NCBI GenBank assembly: GCA_019117445.1
Contig: DWZS01000031.1
Span: 1 to 38,897, forward strand
Reading direction: 5' to 3'
Source: Candidatus Limosilactobacillus excrementigallinarum
GTDB taxonomy: Bacteria > Bacillota > Bacilli > Lactobacillales > Lactobacillaceae
Length of the DNA: 38,897 nt
The notes under the pieces are model-generated. The model was not told the origin of the DNA. It did not search any database and worked only from the letters and a program-made list of their open reading frames with translations. Of this stretch, positions 8,308 to 17,940 are shown piece by piece; within the stretch, counting starts at the first letter, position 1; every line of letters begins with the position of its first letter. The translations under genes were made by a program, and so were the position numbers.

Positions 8308-9969
8308 ATGTTAACAGATATTGAAATTGCTGATCGTGCTGAAATGGAACCCATTACAGAAATTGCTGCCAAAATTGGTTTAAGTGAAGATGATATTGAA
8401 CAATATGGAAAGTACAAAGCAAAGTTACAGCTGCCGCTAAAAAAGGATGCTAATAAGAAACATCGGTTGGTCCTCGTGACTTCTATTAATCCAACTCCTG
8501 CTGGTGAGGGTAAATCTACAGTGCTGGTCGGTCTGGGCGATGCAATGAATAAGTTAAACCACCAAACGATTATTGCCATGCGGGAACCATCTATGGGACC
8601 GGTCTTTGGGATTAAAGGTGGGGCCACCGGTGGTGGTTTCAGCCAAGTTATTCCAATGGAAGATATTAACCTCCACTTTACAGGTGACTTACATGCACTC
8701 ACGAGTGCTAACAATACCTTGGCTGCCCTCATTGATAACTACATCATGCGGGATAACGAATTGAATCTTGACCCTCGGCGGATTATTTGGAAACGAGTTG
8801 AAGACGTTAACGACCGTGCATTACGGAATGTGGTGACAGGTCTTGGCGGAGTTATGCAAGGGATTCCCCGAGAAACGGGCTTTGACATTACTGCGGCCTC
8901 TGAATTAATTGCCATTTTGTGCCTTTCGACTGATTTGATGGATTTGAAACGGCGGGTTGGACGAATTGTGGTTGGCTACACTCGGGATAAGGAACCGGTG
9001 ACTGTCAGTCAACTGGGCTTCGAAGATGCCATTACGATCTTGCTGAAGGATGCGATTAAGCCGAACCTTGTCCAAACGTTGGCGCATACGCCAACTATCA
9101 TCCATGGGGGACCATTTGCAAATATCGCGCATGGATGTAACTCAGTTTTAGCAACTCAAGCGGCAATGAACCTAGCAGACTACACGGTTACTGAATCAGG
9201 TTTTGGTGCCGACCTTGGTGCAGAAAAGTTTCTTGATATTAAACGGCGAGTCTTGGGCAAGACGCCAGATGCAATGGTAATTGTAGCCACCGTACGGGCG
9301 CTGGAATATAATGGTGGTGCTCAACTGGCTAGTTTGAAGGATGAAAATCTTCCAGAATTAAAGAAGGGCATGGCAAACTTAAATCGGCATATCAAGAATA
9401 TGCAACGGTTTGGTATTCCACTGGTAGTCGCAATTAATCATTTTGTAACTGATACAGATGCTGAAATTAAAGCGATTGAAGAAAATTGTAAGGCCCTCGG
9501 TGTTAACGTGGTGGTCACTGATGCCTGGGCTAAAGGTGGCGATGGTGCAATTGACCTAGCTAAGGAAGTGGTTAAGCTGGCCGATCAACCAAGTACGTTC
9601 CATGAGCTTTATGACTTAGATCAAACTCCAGAAGAAAAGATCCGGACGATTGCTACGCAGATATATGGCGCGAAGAACGTCGTGTTTAGCAAGAAGGCTC
9701 AAAAGCAACTTAAACAATTTACTGACCTGGGTTGGAACAGGCTCCCCGTATGTATTGCGAAAACGCAATACTCATTTACTGATGATCAAACTCAATTGGG
9801 GGCACCAACGAACTTTACGTTCCATATCCGAGAACTGGTTCCAAAGCTGGGGGCAGGGTTCATTGTGGCCTTGTCTGGTAACATGATGACGATGCCGGGG
9901 CTAGCCAAGACTCCAGCGGCCGTCAACATGACAATTGATGAAAATGGGACAATTACTGGATTGTTCTAA
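8308..9969 (+). CDS. fhs: Formate-tetrahydrofolate ligase
   Basis: Makes 10-formyl-tetrahydrofolate from formate, THF and ATP, the one-carbon donor used by PurN and PurH encoded downstream. The 553-aa length is standard. The P-loop-like TPAGEGKS sits at residues 63-70, followed by family-typical stretches such as [19 protein letters not shown] and [10 protein letters not shown]. The start at ATG 8308 is fixed by AAGGAGGA at 8293-8300 with a 7-base gap; the open frame extends further upstream but those codons lie in the operator. The PurBox pair ahead of it places one-carbon supply in the PurR regulon. A terminator separates it from purE. Confidence 0.96.
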   Translation: MLTDIEIADRAEMEPITEIAAKIGLSEDDIEQYGKYKAKLQLPLKKDANKKHRLVLVTSINPTPAGEGKSTVLVGLGDAMNKLNHQTIIAMREPSMGPVFGIKGGATGGGFSQVIPMEDINLHFTGDLHALTSANNTLAALIDNYIMRDNELNLDPRRIIWKRVEDVNDRALRNVVTGLGGVMQGIPRETGFDITAASELIAILCLSTDLMDLKRRVGRIVVGYTRDKEPVTVSQLGFEDAITILLKDAIKPNLVQTLAHTPTIIHGGPFANIAHGCNSVLATQAAMNLADYTVTESGFGADLGAEKFLDIKRRVLGKTPDAMVIVATVRALEYNGGAQLASLKDENLPELKKGMANLNRHIKNMQRFGIPLVVAINHFVTDTDAEIKAIEENCKALGVNVVVTDAWAKGGDGAIDLAKEVVKLADQPSTFHELYDLDQTPEEKIRTIATQIYGAKNVVFSKKAQKQLKQFTDLGWNRLPVCIAKTQYSFTDDQTQLGAPTNFTFHIRELVPKLGAGFIVALSGNMMTMPGLAKTPAAVNMTIDENGTITGLF

Positions 9970-9989
9970 GATGAATAGTTAGATGTTTG

Positions 9990-10033
9990 AAAAAAGACAC
10001 AGAATATCGTAATGATGTTCTGTGCCTTTTGTT
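9990..10033 (+). terminator. Terminator of fhs
   Basis: A hairpin from CACAGAA (9998) to TTCTGTG (10024), 11-13 pairs with two wobbles, is followed by CCTTTTGTTT. It lies between fhs and the purE operator. Confidence 0.75.
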
Positions 10034-10034
10034 T

Positions 10035-10078
10035 ATATACGAACTATATTTCTAAAATTAATTATATTGTTCTTGTTT
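10035..10078 (+). promoter_or_regulatory. PurBox inverted pair upstream of purE (PurR operator)
   Basis: ATATACGAACTAT at 10035-10047 and the inverted ATTGTTCTTGTTT at 10066-10078, 18 bases apart, match the layout at fhs and purC. A candidate promoter (TTGTTT 10029-10034, TAAAAT 10053-10058) would be covered by the operator, which suits repression. Confidence 0.75.
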
Positions 10079-10128
10079 TATTTCACTAAGTTTGGTACCC
10101 TAAAGGAGATCTAAGGAGGGAATGACTA

Positions 10129-10614
10129 ATGAGTAAAGTTAGTGTTGTGATGGGCAGTAAATCAGATTGGCCAACGGTTAAAGAAGCTTGCTTGATTTTA
10201 GACCAATTTGGGGTTGATTATGATAAACAAGTGATTTCTGCACACCGGATGCCAAACGAAATGTTCGCTTTTGCGCAAAATGCTGTTAAAAACGGTACCG
10301 CGGTCATTATTGCTTGTGCAGGCGGGGCTGCCCATCTTCCAGGGATGATTGCGGCAAATACACCATTGCCCGTGATTGGTATTCCTGGTCAAACAAAGGC
10401 TTTAGGCGGAATGGACTCATTACTTTCGATTGTTCAGATGCCAGCAGGCATTCCGGTCGCGACTACGGCAATAGGCAATGCGGGAGCCAAGAACGCTGCT
10501 TTATTAGCGCTCCAAATTTTAGGAATCACTAATTCAAAGATTCAACAACAGATTGTTCAGTATCGACAACGGATGCATGATGAAGCAAAAGAAAGCGGGA
10601 ATCATCTTGACTAA
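10129..10614 (+). CDS. purE: N5-carboxyaminoimidazole ribonucleotide mutase
   Basis: Class I PurE converts N5-CAIR to CAIR in IMP synthesis, working after PurK. At 161 aa it matches the family length. VMGSKSDWPT at about 7-16 and the SAHRMP motif at about 41-46 are the signature substrate-binding loops, and AGGAAHLPGM follows. AAGGAGGG at 10113-10120 sits 8 bases before the ATG. It is the first gene of a purE-purK-purB unit and overlaps the purK start by 8 bases. Confidence 0.96.
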   Translation: MSKVSVVMGSKSDWPTVKEACLILDQFGVDYDKQVISAHRMPNEMFAFAQNAVKNGTAVIIACAGGAAHLPGMIAANTPLPVIGIPGQTKALGGMDSLLSIVQMPAGIPVATTAIGNAGAKNAALLALQILGITNSKIQQQIVQYRQRMHDEAKESGNHLD

Positions 10615-11731
10615 CTTTATTCAACCGGGATCAACCATTGGGATTATTGGCGGTGGCCAATTGGGTCAAATGCTGGCGTTAGATGCAAAGCAAACGGGAA
10701 TGAAAGTCATTATTTTGGACCCAACACCGCATTGTCCAGCTGGCCAAGTCGCTGATGAACAGATTATTGCCCCTTATGAAGACGTAGCAGCAATTCAAGA
10801 ACTTGCCCAACGTGCGGATGTCTTAACCTATGAATTTGAAAACGTTGATTTGAAGGCCTTAGAAGATGTGGCAAATCATTCGTATGTTCCCCAGGGAACA
10901 AATTTGTTGTACATTACTAAGGATCGGATTCGGGAAAAGACTTTTTTACACCAAGCGGGATTGAAAACGGCGCCTTTTCAGCCTGTACATAATTCTCAAG
11001 AACTGGAAAACGCGGTGGCCAATATTGGGTATCCGTGTGTTTTGAAAACATGTGAAGGTGGTTATGATGGGCATGGGCAAGTAGTTTTGCATCAAACAGC
11101 TGACTTAGCAAAATGTGCGGAGATTTTAAAGACGCAAAATTGTATTTTAGAAGGTTGGGTTCCTTTTAGAATGGAATGTTCTGTAATGGTGGCCCGTAAC
11201 GAACGGGGAGAGGTCACCACGTTCCCGGTAGCCGAAAATATTCATCATAATGAAATTCTGCATATCAGTATTGTCCCGGCTCGGATTTCACCAGCGTTGC
11301 AAAGACAAGCGCAACAGATGGCGGAACAAATTGCTCAGGCAATTAATTTACGGGGGATTTTAGGGGTGGAGATGTTTGTTGGCCAAGACGACCAGATTTA
11401 CATCAATGAATTAGCACCACGCCCGCATAATTCTGGTCATTATTCGATTGAGGCCTGTAACTTCTCTCAGTTTGCCATTCACAATCGAGCAATTTGTAAC
11501 TGGCCGCTACCACAAATTAGACTTTTACAGCCTGTAGTAATGGTGAATGTACTGGGGCAACACGTTGCAAAAGTCCGTCAGCAAATTGCACAACACCCGA
11601 CTTGGCATTTTCATGATTATGGAAAAGCGGAAATTCGCCATAACCGAAAAATGGGTCACGTAACGATTTTGACAGATGATGTTGAACAGACCCTCCATGA
11701 AGTGGATGCCAGTGAAATTTGGCAGAAATAG
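10607..11731 (+). CDS. purK: 5-(carboxyamino)imidazole ribonucleotide synthase
   Basis: An ATP-grasp enzyme that uses ATP and bicarbonate to carboxylate AIR, giving the substrate of PurE. I choose TTG 10607 as the start (374 aa): GCGGGA at 10595-10600 is 6 bases upstream, it overlaps the purE stop, and the protein then begins [20 protein letters not shown] as PurK proteins typically do. Longer readings from 10553 or 10577 are in frame but lie inside purE. Visible marks are the GGGQLGQM nucleotide-fold loop, [13 protein letters not shown] in the ATP-grasp region and the [11 protein letters not shown] motif near the metal site. Confidence 0.93.
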   Translation: MTNFIQPGSTIGIIGGGQLGQMLALDAKQTGMKVIILDPTPHCPAGQVADEQIIAPYEDVAAIQELAQRADVLTYEFENVDLKALEDVANHSYVPQGTNLLYITKDRIREKTFLHQAGLKTAPFQPVHNSQELENAVANIGYPCVLKTCEGGYDGHGQVVLHQTADLAKCAEILKTQNCILEGWVPFRMECSVMVARNERGEVTTFPVAENIHHNEILHISIVPARISPALQRQAQQMAEQIAQAINLRGILGVEMFVGQDDQIYINELAPRPHNSGHYSIEACNFSQFAIHNRAICNWPLPQIRLLQPVVMVNVLGQHVAKVRQQIAQHPTWHFHDYGKAEIRHNRKMGHVTILTDDVEQTLHEVDASEIWQK

Positions 11732-11796
11732 TTTTCCAAAATAATTCAAATCATTATAGAATAGAACTATTGAGAAAAAGAAAGGATTTTAAACCC

Positions 11797-13092
11797 ATGA
11801 TTGATCGCTATACTAGTCCAGAAATGAAGCATATTTGGAGTGACCAGACTAAATACCAATGCTGGTTAGAAGTTGAAATTGCTGCAGATGAAGCCTGGAG
11901 TAAACTTGGCCACATTCCAGCGGAAGATGTAGAAAAAATTAAGCAGAACGCAAAGTTCACGGTCGAGGGGATTAACGAGATCGAAGCAGTAACTCACCAC
12001 GACGTGATTGCCTTTACGCGGGATGTTTCTAAGTCGTTGGGACCTGAACGAAAATGGGTTCATTATGGAATGACGAGTACCGACGTCGTTGATACTGCGC
12101 AGGGTTACCGTTTAAAAAAGGCGAATGATTTATTACGCCAAGATATTGAAGACTTTATGCAAGTCTTAAAAGAAATGGCGGAAAAATATAAGTACACGGT
12201 ATGTATGGGCCGAACTCACGGGGTACATGCTGAGCCAACCACGTTCGGTTTGAAGGCTGCCCGCTGGTATTCAGAAATGAAGCGTAATCGGCAGCGGTTT
12301 GATGAAGCTGCTAAAGGGGTCGAAGCTGGTAAAATTTCTGGAGCAGTCGGCACTTTTGCTGAAATTGATCCATTTGTGGAAGAATATGTTTGCAAGAAGT
12401 TAGGGATTCGTCCACAGGAAATTTCGACCCAAGTTTTACCACGGGATTTACATGCTGCGTATATTGCCGCGATTGCGCTCGTTGGGACCAGTCTGGAAGA
12501 GATGGCTACGGAAATTCGTTCCTTGCAACGGACGGAAATTCATGAAGTTGAAGAACATTTTGCCAAGGGACAAAAGGGTTCTTCTGCAATGCCACATAAG
12601 CGGAACCCGATTGGTTCGGAAAATATTTGTGGCTGTGCACGGATGCTCCGGGGGTACATGGTACCAGCTTATGAAGACGTTTCACTATGGCACGAACGAG
12701 ATATTTCACACTCAAGTGCTGAACGAATGATTTTGCCTGATGCGACCTCGTTACTAGACTATATGTTGAAGCGGTTTGGACGGATTTTGAAGAACTTAGA
12801 TGTCTTCCCAGAAACAATGAAGAAGAATATGGACAAGACCCTCGGCTTAATTTACTCTGGACGGGTTTTGCTAAAGCTAGTTAATTCAGGGATGACCCGG
12901 GAAGCGGCATATGATTTGATTCAACCATATACCGCTAAGTGCTGGGCTGAACAAATTCCGTTCCGCCCATTGCTAGAAGCTGATCCAACAATCCAAAAAC
13001 AATTGACCAAGGAAGACTTGGATGATGCATTTGACTATCATTGGCACTTACGCCACGTTGATGATATCTACAAGCGAATTGGGTTAGATTAA
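11797..13092 (+). CDS. purB: Adenylosuccinate lyase
   Basis: Acts twice in purine synthesis: it cleaves SAICAR to AICAR and adenylosuccinate to AMP, releasing fumarate. The 431-aa size is standard. The fumarase/aspartase superfamily signature [11 protein letters not shown] is present at about residue 262, as are [14 protein letters not shown] and [14 protein letters not shown]. The ATG at 11797 has AAAGGA 10 bases upstream; the frame is open further back into the purK end. It lies 65 bases after purK and could be co-transcribed with it. A strong terminator follows. Confidence 0.96.
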   Translation: MIDRYTSPEMKHIWSDQTKYQCWLEVEIAADEAWSKLGHIPAEDVEKIKQNAKFTVEGINEIEAVTHHDVIAFTRDVSKSLGPERKWVHYGMTSTDVVDTAQGYRLKKANDLLRQDIEDFMQVLKEMAEKYKYTVCMGRTHGVHAEPTTFGLKAARWYSEMKRNRQRFDEAAKGVEAGKISGAVGTFAEIDPFVEEYVCKKLGIRPQEISTQVLPRDLHAAYIAAIALVGTSLEEMATEIRSLQRTEIHEVEEHFAKGQKGSSAMPHKRNPIGSENICGCARMLRGYMVPAYEDVSLWHERDISHSSAERMILPDATSLLDYMLKRFGRILKNLDVFPETMKKNMDKTLGLIYSGRVLLKLVNSGMTREAAYDLIQPYTAKCWAEQIPFRPLLEADPTIQKQLTKEDLDDAFDYHWHLRHVDDIYKRIGLD

Positions 13093-13130
13093 CGTGTTGA
13101 AAATATAATAAATTTGAATTTATACAATCA

Positions 13131-13182
13131 AAAATAACGGTCGGTAAGGTCTGAACAATTAGAGCTTACCGACCGTTATTTT
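13131..13182. terminator. Bidirectional terminator between purB and the carbohydrate locus
   Basis: A perfect 18-bp stem (13131-13148 with 13165-13182), A-rich on one side and T-rich on the other, with a 16-base loop. It ends purB (+) and the four-gene reverse-strand operon (-). Confidence 0.9.
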
Positions 13183-13199
13183 TAGGTAGTGGATAAAGA

Positions 13200-13544
13200 T
13201 TATTTGGTATCCTTATCAGGAACGCCAGCTAATACTTGAAAAATATCTGCTAATGATATGTTTTGATTATTGAATTTTTTATTAATAAGTAGTTGACGAA
13301 ATTCTTCGATAGATATTTTTTCAGTTTGTTTATACGGAACTACGGAAGAAGCACCTTGATTCATACTGGTTTGAAAGGTAATGATTAACCCCTCATTACT
13401 ATCTAACTTAACGGTGTATTGTTCGTAATAAGCGGGAATGTCATAATTACCGTTAAGTTGTTTGTGTTTTTTAAAAAAGTTAATGATAAGGTCATTAAAT
13501 TTATCTTTGGATTGTAAGGCAACTTGCCAGTCTTGACTTGTCAT
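13200..13544 (-). CDS. Unknown 114-aa protein at the end of the carbohydrate operon
   Basis: I do not recognise this protein. It is 114 aa, with no signal peptide or membrane segment, lysine- and asparagine-rich, with a predicted alternation of short helices and strands. An AGGAAAGGA ribosome binding site lies upstream of the ATG at 13544, with a gap of about 11 bases. It is 25 bases downstream of the SGNH hydrolase gene on the same strand and ends at a shared terminator, so it is most likely the last gene of that operon. It may be accessory to the pathway or an unrelated passenger. Confidence 0.7.
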   Translation of the reverse strand: MTSQDWQVALQSKDKFNDLIINFFKKHKQLNGNYDIPAYYEQYTVKLDSNEGLIITFQTSMNQGASSVVPYKQTEKISIEEFRQLLINKKFNNQNISLADIFQVLAGVPDKDTK

Positions 13545-13569
13545 GATTAAACATTTCCTTTCCTAAATT

Positions 13570-14253
13570 CTATAGTGAATTAATTTTAAAAGCGATTGTT
13601 TTAGCTAATCTTTCATGACCCTCAGCGTTAGGATGAAGCCCCTCCAATGATAACTTTGGGAATAAGTAGGGGTTATAATTTCCAACATTAAAAATATCTA
13701 ACACGGGAATTGAAAAATAATTACCGACTTGTTTGATGGCATTTACATAATCAATAAATGTGTACCCCAATTTATTTTTTCGTAATTTTCCCTGATTATC
13801 ATATAATCGCCATTCAGCATGATTCGATTTTGCTGGAGTGATTAAGAGAAGCTTAGCAAATGGGTTTTGGCTTGCTAAATTGGTAATCATATATTTAAAG
13901 GATCCGCAGAAGGTATAAATATTGATGTCATCATTAATTGAACCAATTGGTCGATTACTGGCAAAATCATTGGTGCCACCAAAAATAGTGATGACTTTTT
14001 GATCCTTAACGTCTTGAATTTGATCACCAATAAATCCACGGTCATCGTCTCCCTTAGCAATGGTTGCACCACCAATGCCAGTGTTCCTAGGGCAAGTCCC
14101 TAAGTATTTCTCCATTCTTGATACATAACTTGGAATATCTGGTCGTGATGCAGCTCCATGAGTAAAACTATCACCAATACAAGTGATGGGTTGGTTACGA
14201 TAAGGGAAGAGAATATTTTTTATATCTATATCTTCATTATTCATTTTGATCAT
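13570..14253 (-). CDS. SGNH/GDSL-family hydrolase, probable carbohydrate acetylesterase
   Basis: A cytoplasmic 227-aa SGNH hydrolase; such enzymes beside glycosidases usually remove O-acetyl groups from sugars. Block I is GDSFTHG with Ser29 as nucleophile, the block II glycine lies in GIGGATI, and block III is GGTND with Asn95. The catalytic His is His207 in EGLHPN. The residue three before that His is normally Asp (DxxH) but here is Glu204, which is unusual. No signal peptide is seen. I place the start at ATG 14253 because GGAGAAAGA lies just upstream; it overlaps the permease gene by 17 bases, so the two are coupled. The real substrate is not shown by sequence. Confidence 0.85.
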   Translation of the reverse strand: MIKMNNEDIDIKNILFPYRNQPITCIGDSFTHGAASRPDIPSYVSRMEKYLGTCPRNTGIGGATIAKGDDDRGFIGDQIQDVKDQKVITIFGGTNDFASNRPIGSINDDINIYTFCGSFKYMITNLASQNPFAKLLLITPAKSNHAEWRLYDNQGKLRKNKLGYTFIDYVNAIKQVGNYFSIPVLDIFNVGNYNPYLFPKLSLEGLHPNAEGHERLAKTIAFKINSL

Positions 14254-15823
14254 TCTTTCTCCAAAAAGTAATTGAATCGTAATTAACACCAGTTAGGTCT
14301 TCACAAATAGCCTTGGTATGAGGATCGACATCATTCATACTGCCACCCTTTTGAAGACGCACTAACTCAGTAGAAAGAACTTTAAAAGTACTCTTGCTGA
14401 GGTGGAAACGACTAGCAAAAAACATGGCAAGCAGAATCATACCACCAACACCAACGGACATAATTAAGGTAATCATTATAATGGCGCTATGGGGTTGTGT
14501 AAGAGAACCGGTTGCTGATTTTTTAAAGCCAGCAAAATCGAGTAAGTAACCAGCCACGACCCCAGCTAATCCTTGACTGATTTGATTAATAAAAGTCATA
14601 ACAGATGCAAATAATCCAGAACGATTTTTACCAGTTACTAGAGTGTCTAAATCTGGAATGAATGGGAAAGCATTCCATGGTGTGAAATATAAGATGTAAA
14701 GCCCAATTTCATATAAAACCATGCCAATAATTAAGTAGAACATGATATGGGATGGTTTCATCAATGCAATTAATCCCCACATAATGGCACTAATTAATAT
14801 TAAAGAATACCCAAAAAGATCCATTGCTCGATAGCTAATTTTTGTAATTACAAAGCCTGCAATGATGGTAACTGGAATGGATACAATGCTGAGCGATTGT
14901 AAAAAGCCAGAGGTACTGGTAGATTTTCCAAGAACATAAACGATGTAGTAGACAAAGACGGTACTAAATAAAATGGAAGCAAAATAGGAACTCAAGTAGA
15001 TTCCCATATGAATTCGGAAAGTTTTAATTTTGAACGTTGAAAAATAGTTTTTAAGTTCAGCTTTTAAGCCGTGATTGTTTCCATTTTCCGCCTTTGCTTC
15101 AATATTTAATTGCTTGGCCTCTGCTTTAGTGACAAAGTGTTCCCAGGTTGTTTTATAGCAAACCCAAATAAGAAAAACGGTAACAACAGAAAATATAATC
15201 TGCATGAGTAGGTATGGAATTGGTGATGACTTTGGGTAAAATTTGAAAAGCATTGCCGGAACAAATTGAGTTAACATGTTACCTAATCCAGCAATAACCA
15301 TTCTGGTAGTCGACATGTAAGTTCGTTCGTTAAAGTCCTTAGTCATTTCATTAGGTAAACATTCCCAAGGAATTTGTAAAACGGACATTAGAACGGTTGT
15401 TAGTAGGTAAGTAACAAGGTAGTACCAGTAGGACATACCAGAAATCCATAATGTAATAGGAACTAGGACAGCTGGAATGGCGACTAATAAGAAAATGTGC
15501 CGCCGACCATATTTACGACCAAGCCGGTATTTATAAATATTATCTGAAATGTTTCCCATAACTAGTGAAGCAATGGCATCAGCTACCCGACCAATCAGGA
15601 AAATGGTAGCCCCTTGTCCGGCTGACAAGCCACAGAATGTGGTGTAGAAGAACAGCAGCCAGGCCCCCACTAAACCTTGCATTGAAATGCTAAAAAATGA
15701 AAATACACCAAATCCAATTGAGCGACCGATTTCAATTTTACCGCGGCTTTGATAAATTTTTCGATTTTGATATTCATCCCAGCCATCATGGAGTGAAGTG
15801 GAAGAATGATTTGCGTTATTCAT
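14237..15823 (-). CDS. GPH-family (MelB-like) MFS sugar:cation symporter
   Basis: A 528-aa, 12-segment permease of the glycoside-pentoside-hexuronide:cation symporter family, which includes melibiose, xyloside and glucuronide carriers. The family loop after TM2 is visible as GNISDNIYKYRLGRKYGRR. Hydrophilic tails flank the membrane core, about 35 residues before TM1 and about 55 after the last segment. AAAGGAG lies 8 bases before the ATG. It is 18 bases downstream of the GH115-like gene and overlaps the SGNH gene, so it probably imports the substrate of both. No phosphotransferase IIA-like domain is seen at the C-terminus. Confidence 0.88.
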   Translation of the reverse strand: MNNANHSSTSLHDGWDEYQNRKIYQSRGKIEIGRSIGFGVFSFFSISMQGLVGAWLLFFYTTFCGLSAGQGATIFLIGRVADAIASLVMGNISDNIYKYRLGRKYGRRHIFLLVAIPAVLVPITLWISGMSYWYYLVTYLLTTVLMSVLQIPWECLPNEMTKDFNERTYMSTTRMVIAGLGNMLTQFVPAMLFKFYPKSSPIPYLLMQIIFSVVTVFLIWVCYKTTWEHFVTKAEAKQLNIEAKAENGNNHGLKAELKNYFSTFKIKTFRIHMGIYLSSYFASILFSTVFVYYIVYVLGKSTSTSGFLQSLSIVSIPVTIIAGFVITKISYRAMDLFGYSLILISAIMWGLIALMKPSHIMFYLIIGMVLYEIGLYILYFTPWNAFPFIPDLDTLVTGKNRSGLFASVMTFINQISQGLAGVVAGYLLDFAGFKKSATGSLTQPHSAIIMITLIMSVGVGGMILLAMFFASRFHLSKSTFKVLSTELVRLQKGGSMNDVDPHTKAICEDLTGVNYDSITFWRKNDQNE

Positions 15824-15841
15824 AATAATGACTCCTTTGCA

Positions 15842-17890
15842 TTAATTTTCATTAAGTGATTCACGTAACTTATTGGCTAGTTGATCGTCATTTAATTCAC
15901 GATGGGTGGTCCATAACAACATTACTCGCGCGTCGCCTGGTAATTTAATAAAGTGACGTTCCCACCCGTCTTCATCGGCGGTATCACCAATGGTGCGAAT
16001 GTATTGACGAATAAAGCGCAGTTTATTAATGGTCAGTGGCACGTTATTGTCTGCATCATTTTCATAAAAATCACGCCATTTTGGTGAAGGATTATGATTA
16101 ATCACTTCGATGATTTTTTTCATGCTTTGTAAGGCACAGTCTGCATGTAAAAAGGCAGTAATGAGGTTATTATCTGATTGAGCGACTTGAGCGGCTTGAT
16201 AAGCATGAATTAGTTCATTTAATGCAGAGAGCCCTTGTGCTTGATTAATTGCGCTCATGTAAATGTCCCCATACAAAACACAACGGTTATGTTGATCTTT
16301 CATTTTTAGAAGAAGGACTTCTAATTGGCAAATTAATTTAGACCATTTATTTAATGAAGGTTCGATCATTTTTTGAATGTTAGCAAGGTCTTTTGCTAAA
16401 GTACCTTCGTTAACTAGCCAAGTGGAATCAGTTAGTTGGCCATTTGGAGTTACCCAAGCTTTAATTATTCGCCGAATTAGGAATGGGGCAAATTCATCGC
16501 CTGCTCTTTCATCAGTATGTTGGCCATATTGAATAATACTGTTCCAATATTGTTTATAGCTATCAATGATTTCAGCATTAAATTCGTTATAGTAATGATG
16601 AACGTATTCTTGCAAGATTTCATCTAAGGAACGACGGTGATAATCGACTAACCAACTTTTGGCATACTCACGTAGATATAAAATATGTGGTTTAATATTC
16701 CCAGTATTAATTAATTCGAAAGTGTCTAAACTATTTTGCCGAGCTTTTATTAACTCATTAGAAACAAAAGCGGGACTATTGGACATTAGGCCAAGAAAAT
16801 TAGAGGCTTGCAAATCGTGGAAGCCGGCGTGACAGTAAAGACCACGTTGCCGTTTTTTGGGATTAGGAACTTTTAGAATTGGGATTCGTGGATTGTCATT
16901 TCCCTGGCGACGGGAAACCATTTTTCCATATCCACTATCAGCCCAAATTTCGATGACATCATTTGGAAAATCAAGCAGGCCTTCCCGATATAAACTAGTT
17001 AGTTCCCCATAAATATTGATGGCCATTGGAGCCTTAGGATCATATTTTTTAACCATTTCGTATTGAGTACGGATGATTTGGTTAATAACTTTTGCGATTT
17101 CCTTTTTGGTCCATTTACGGCTGTGATCATCCAGCCAAAATGGTTTATCCCCTTGTCCCCGAAAGCCGAGACTATAAACTACTTTCATATTCCGTTGTGC
17201 TAAAATTGCTTTTTTCCAAAGACCTTGGAATAATTGAGGATATTTTAAATAAGAAGCAGATAGATGGGGATATTCACGAGCAAACATTTTTGCTCCAAGC
17301 GGTTCTGGATGGTGTTGAGCAATGATTAATCCATAATTACTTGCTAATTGTCGATTACGCTGCGAAGTTAAGCCAGTGCCTGGAATGATCATATTGCAAC
17401 CTACTCGTAGGGCTGCTTCAAATGCCTGTTCCCAGACATATTGATTCGAGTCATGGTCTTTCCATGTGTTTATTAATAATTCGTCATTAATAAACCATCC
17501 ACGATATTTAGTTTTGTAGTTAGGGAGGTGTAGGTTGAAATTAGACCATGAAATATATGCTTGCTTTTGAATTGGGGTATCCATCCAATACCAAAAATCA
17601 TCAATTTTTAATATTGATCTTGATACTGCTAGGGCACCATACATTACTCCAAGATTGCTTCCCGACTTAATGATTACTTGGTGATCATGTAAATCAATCT
17701 GATATTCTTCAGGATTAGCTGTGAGTTGCTCATCAACTTGAAGGTGAATTTCATTTGGCTCTTTCCTGGCGGTAGTTACTTTGTTGATGTCTCGCTGAAG
17801 AATTTCTCGTGCTCGCTTCAATACAGAATCAAACAAATTAGATGTAGTCACTTGAGTTGCTTTAGAAATGATAAAAAATGGTTTATCCAT
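15842..17890 (-). CDS. Glycoside hydrolase family 115-like protein (putative intracellular alpha-glucuronidase)
   Basis: A 682-aa protein resembling GH115, whose known members release (4-O-methyl)glucuronic acid from xylan or its oligosaccharides. The N-terminal GH67/GH115-type beta domain (about 1-110) has SGSNLGVMYGALAVSRSIL and FWYWMDTP. Then come motifs in family order: RGWFINDE at 130-137, HHPEP at 193-197, GFRGQGD at 242-248, SLYREG near 300-304, WADSGYG at 316-322 and GLYCHAGFHD at 350-359. It is shorter than typical GH115 enzymes (about 800-1000 aa) and lacks a signal peptide, so it should act on imported oligosaccharides. The start is ATG 17890, with AAGGA 8 bases upstream; a longer TTG reading would include that site. 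It is first in a four-gene operon. GH115 assignment is by motif resemblance; the exact uronide is not known. Confidence 0.8.
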   Translation of the reverse strand: MDKPFFIISKATQVTTSNLFDSVLKRAREILQRDINKVTTARKEPNEIHLQVDEQLTANPEEYQIDLHDHQVIIKSGSNLGVMYGALAVSRSILKIDDFWYWMDTPIQKQAYISWSNFNLHLPNYKTKYRGWFINDELLINTWKDHDSNQYVWEQAFEAALRVGCNMIIPGTGLTSQRNRQLASNYGLIIAQHHPEPLGAKMFAREYPHLSASYLKYPQLFQGLWKKAILAQRNMKVVYSLGFRGQGDKPFWLDDHSRKWTKKEIAKVINQIIRTQYEMVKKYDPKAPMAINIYGELTSLYREGLLDFPNDVIEIWADSGYGKMVSRRQGNDNPRIPILKVPNPKKRQRGLYCHAGFHDLQASNFLGLMSNSPAFVSNELIKARQNSLDTFELINTGNIKPHILYLREYAKSWLVDYHRRSLDEILQEYVHHYYNEFNAEIIDSYKQYWNSIIQYGQHTDERAGDEFAPFLIRRIIKAWVTPNGQLTDSTWLVNEGTLAKDLANIQKMIEPSLNKWSKLICQLEVLLLKMKDQHNRCVLYGDIYMSAINQAQGLSALNELIHAYQAAQVAQSDNNLITAFLHADCALQSMKKIIEVINHNPSPKWRDFYENDADNNVPLTINKLRFIRQYIRTIGDTADEDGWERHFIKLPGDARVMLLWTTHRELNDDQLANKLRESLNEN

Positions 17891-17925
17891 AATTTCCATC
17901 CTTATAAACAAATTTCGCGCTTAAT

Positions 17926-17939
17926 TGTAAGCGTTTTCT
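17926..17939 (+). promoter_or_regulatory. cre site (CcpA operator) in the araC/GH115 intergenic region
   Basis: TGTAAGCGTTTTCT matches the consensus TGWAANCGNTNWCA at 13 of 14 positions. It fills the spacer just upstream of the araC -10 and is about 36 bases before the GH115-like start on the other strand, so CcpA bound here could shut both directions in the presence of glucose. Confidence 0.75.
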
Positions 17940-17940
17940 A

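Noticed and set aside
10088-10100. Possible second PurBox (TAAGTTTGGTACC) after the purE pair
   Set aside because: Too many mismatches in the A/T positions and no partner; not comparable with the second pair at purC.
11728-11770. PurBox-like AATAGTT ... GAACTAT upstream of purB
   Set aside because: The half-sites face the opposite way from the other pairs (GTT first, GAAC second) and lack the flanking CG of ACGAAC. Likely chance in AT-rich DNA.
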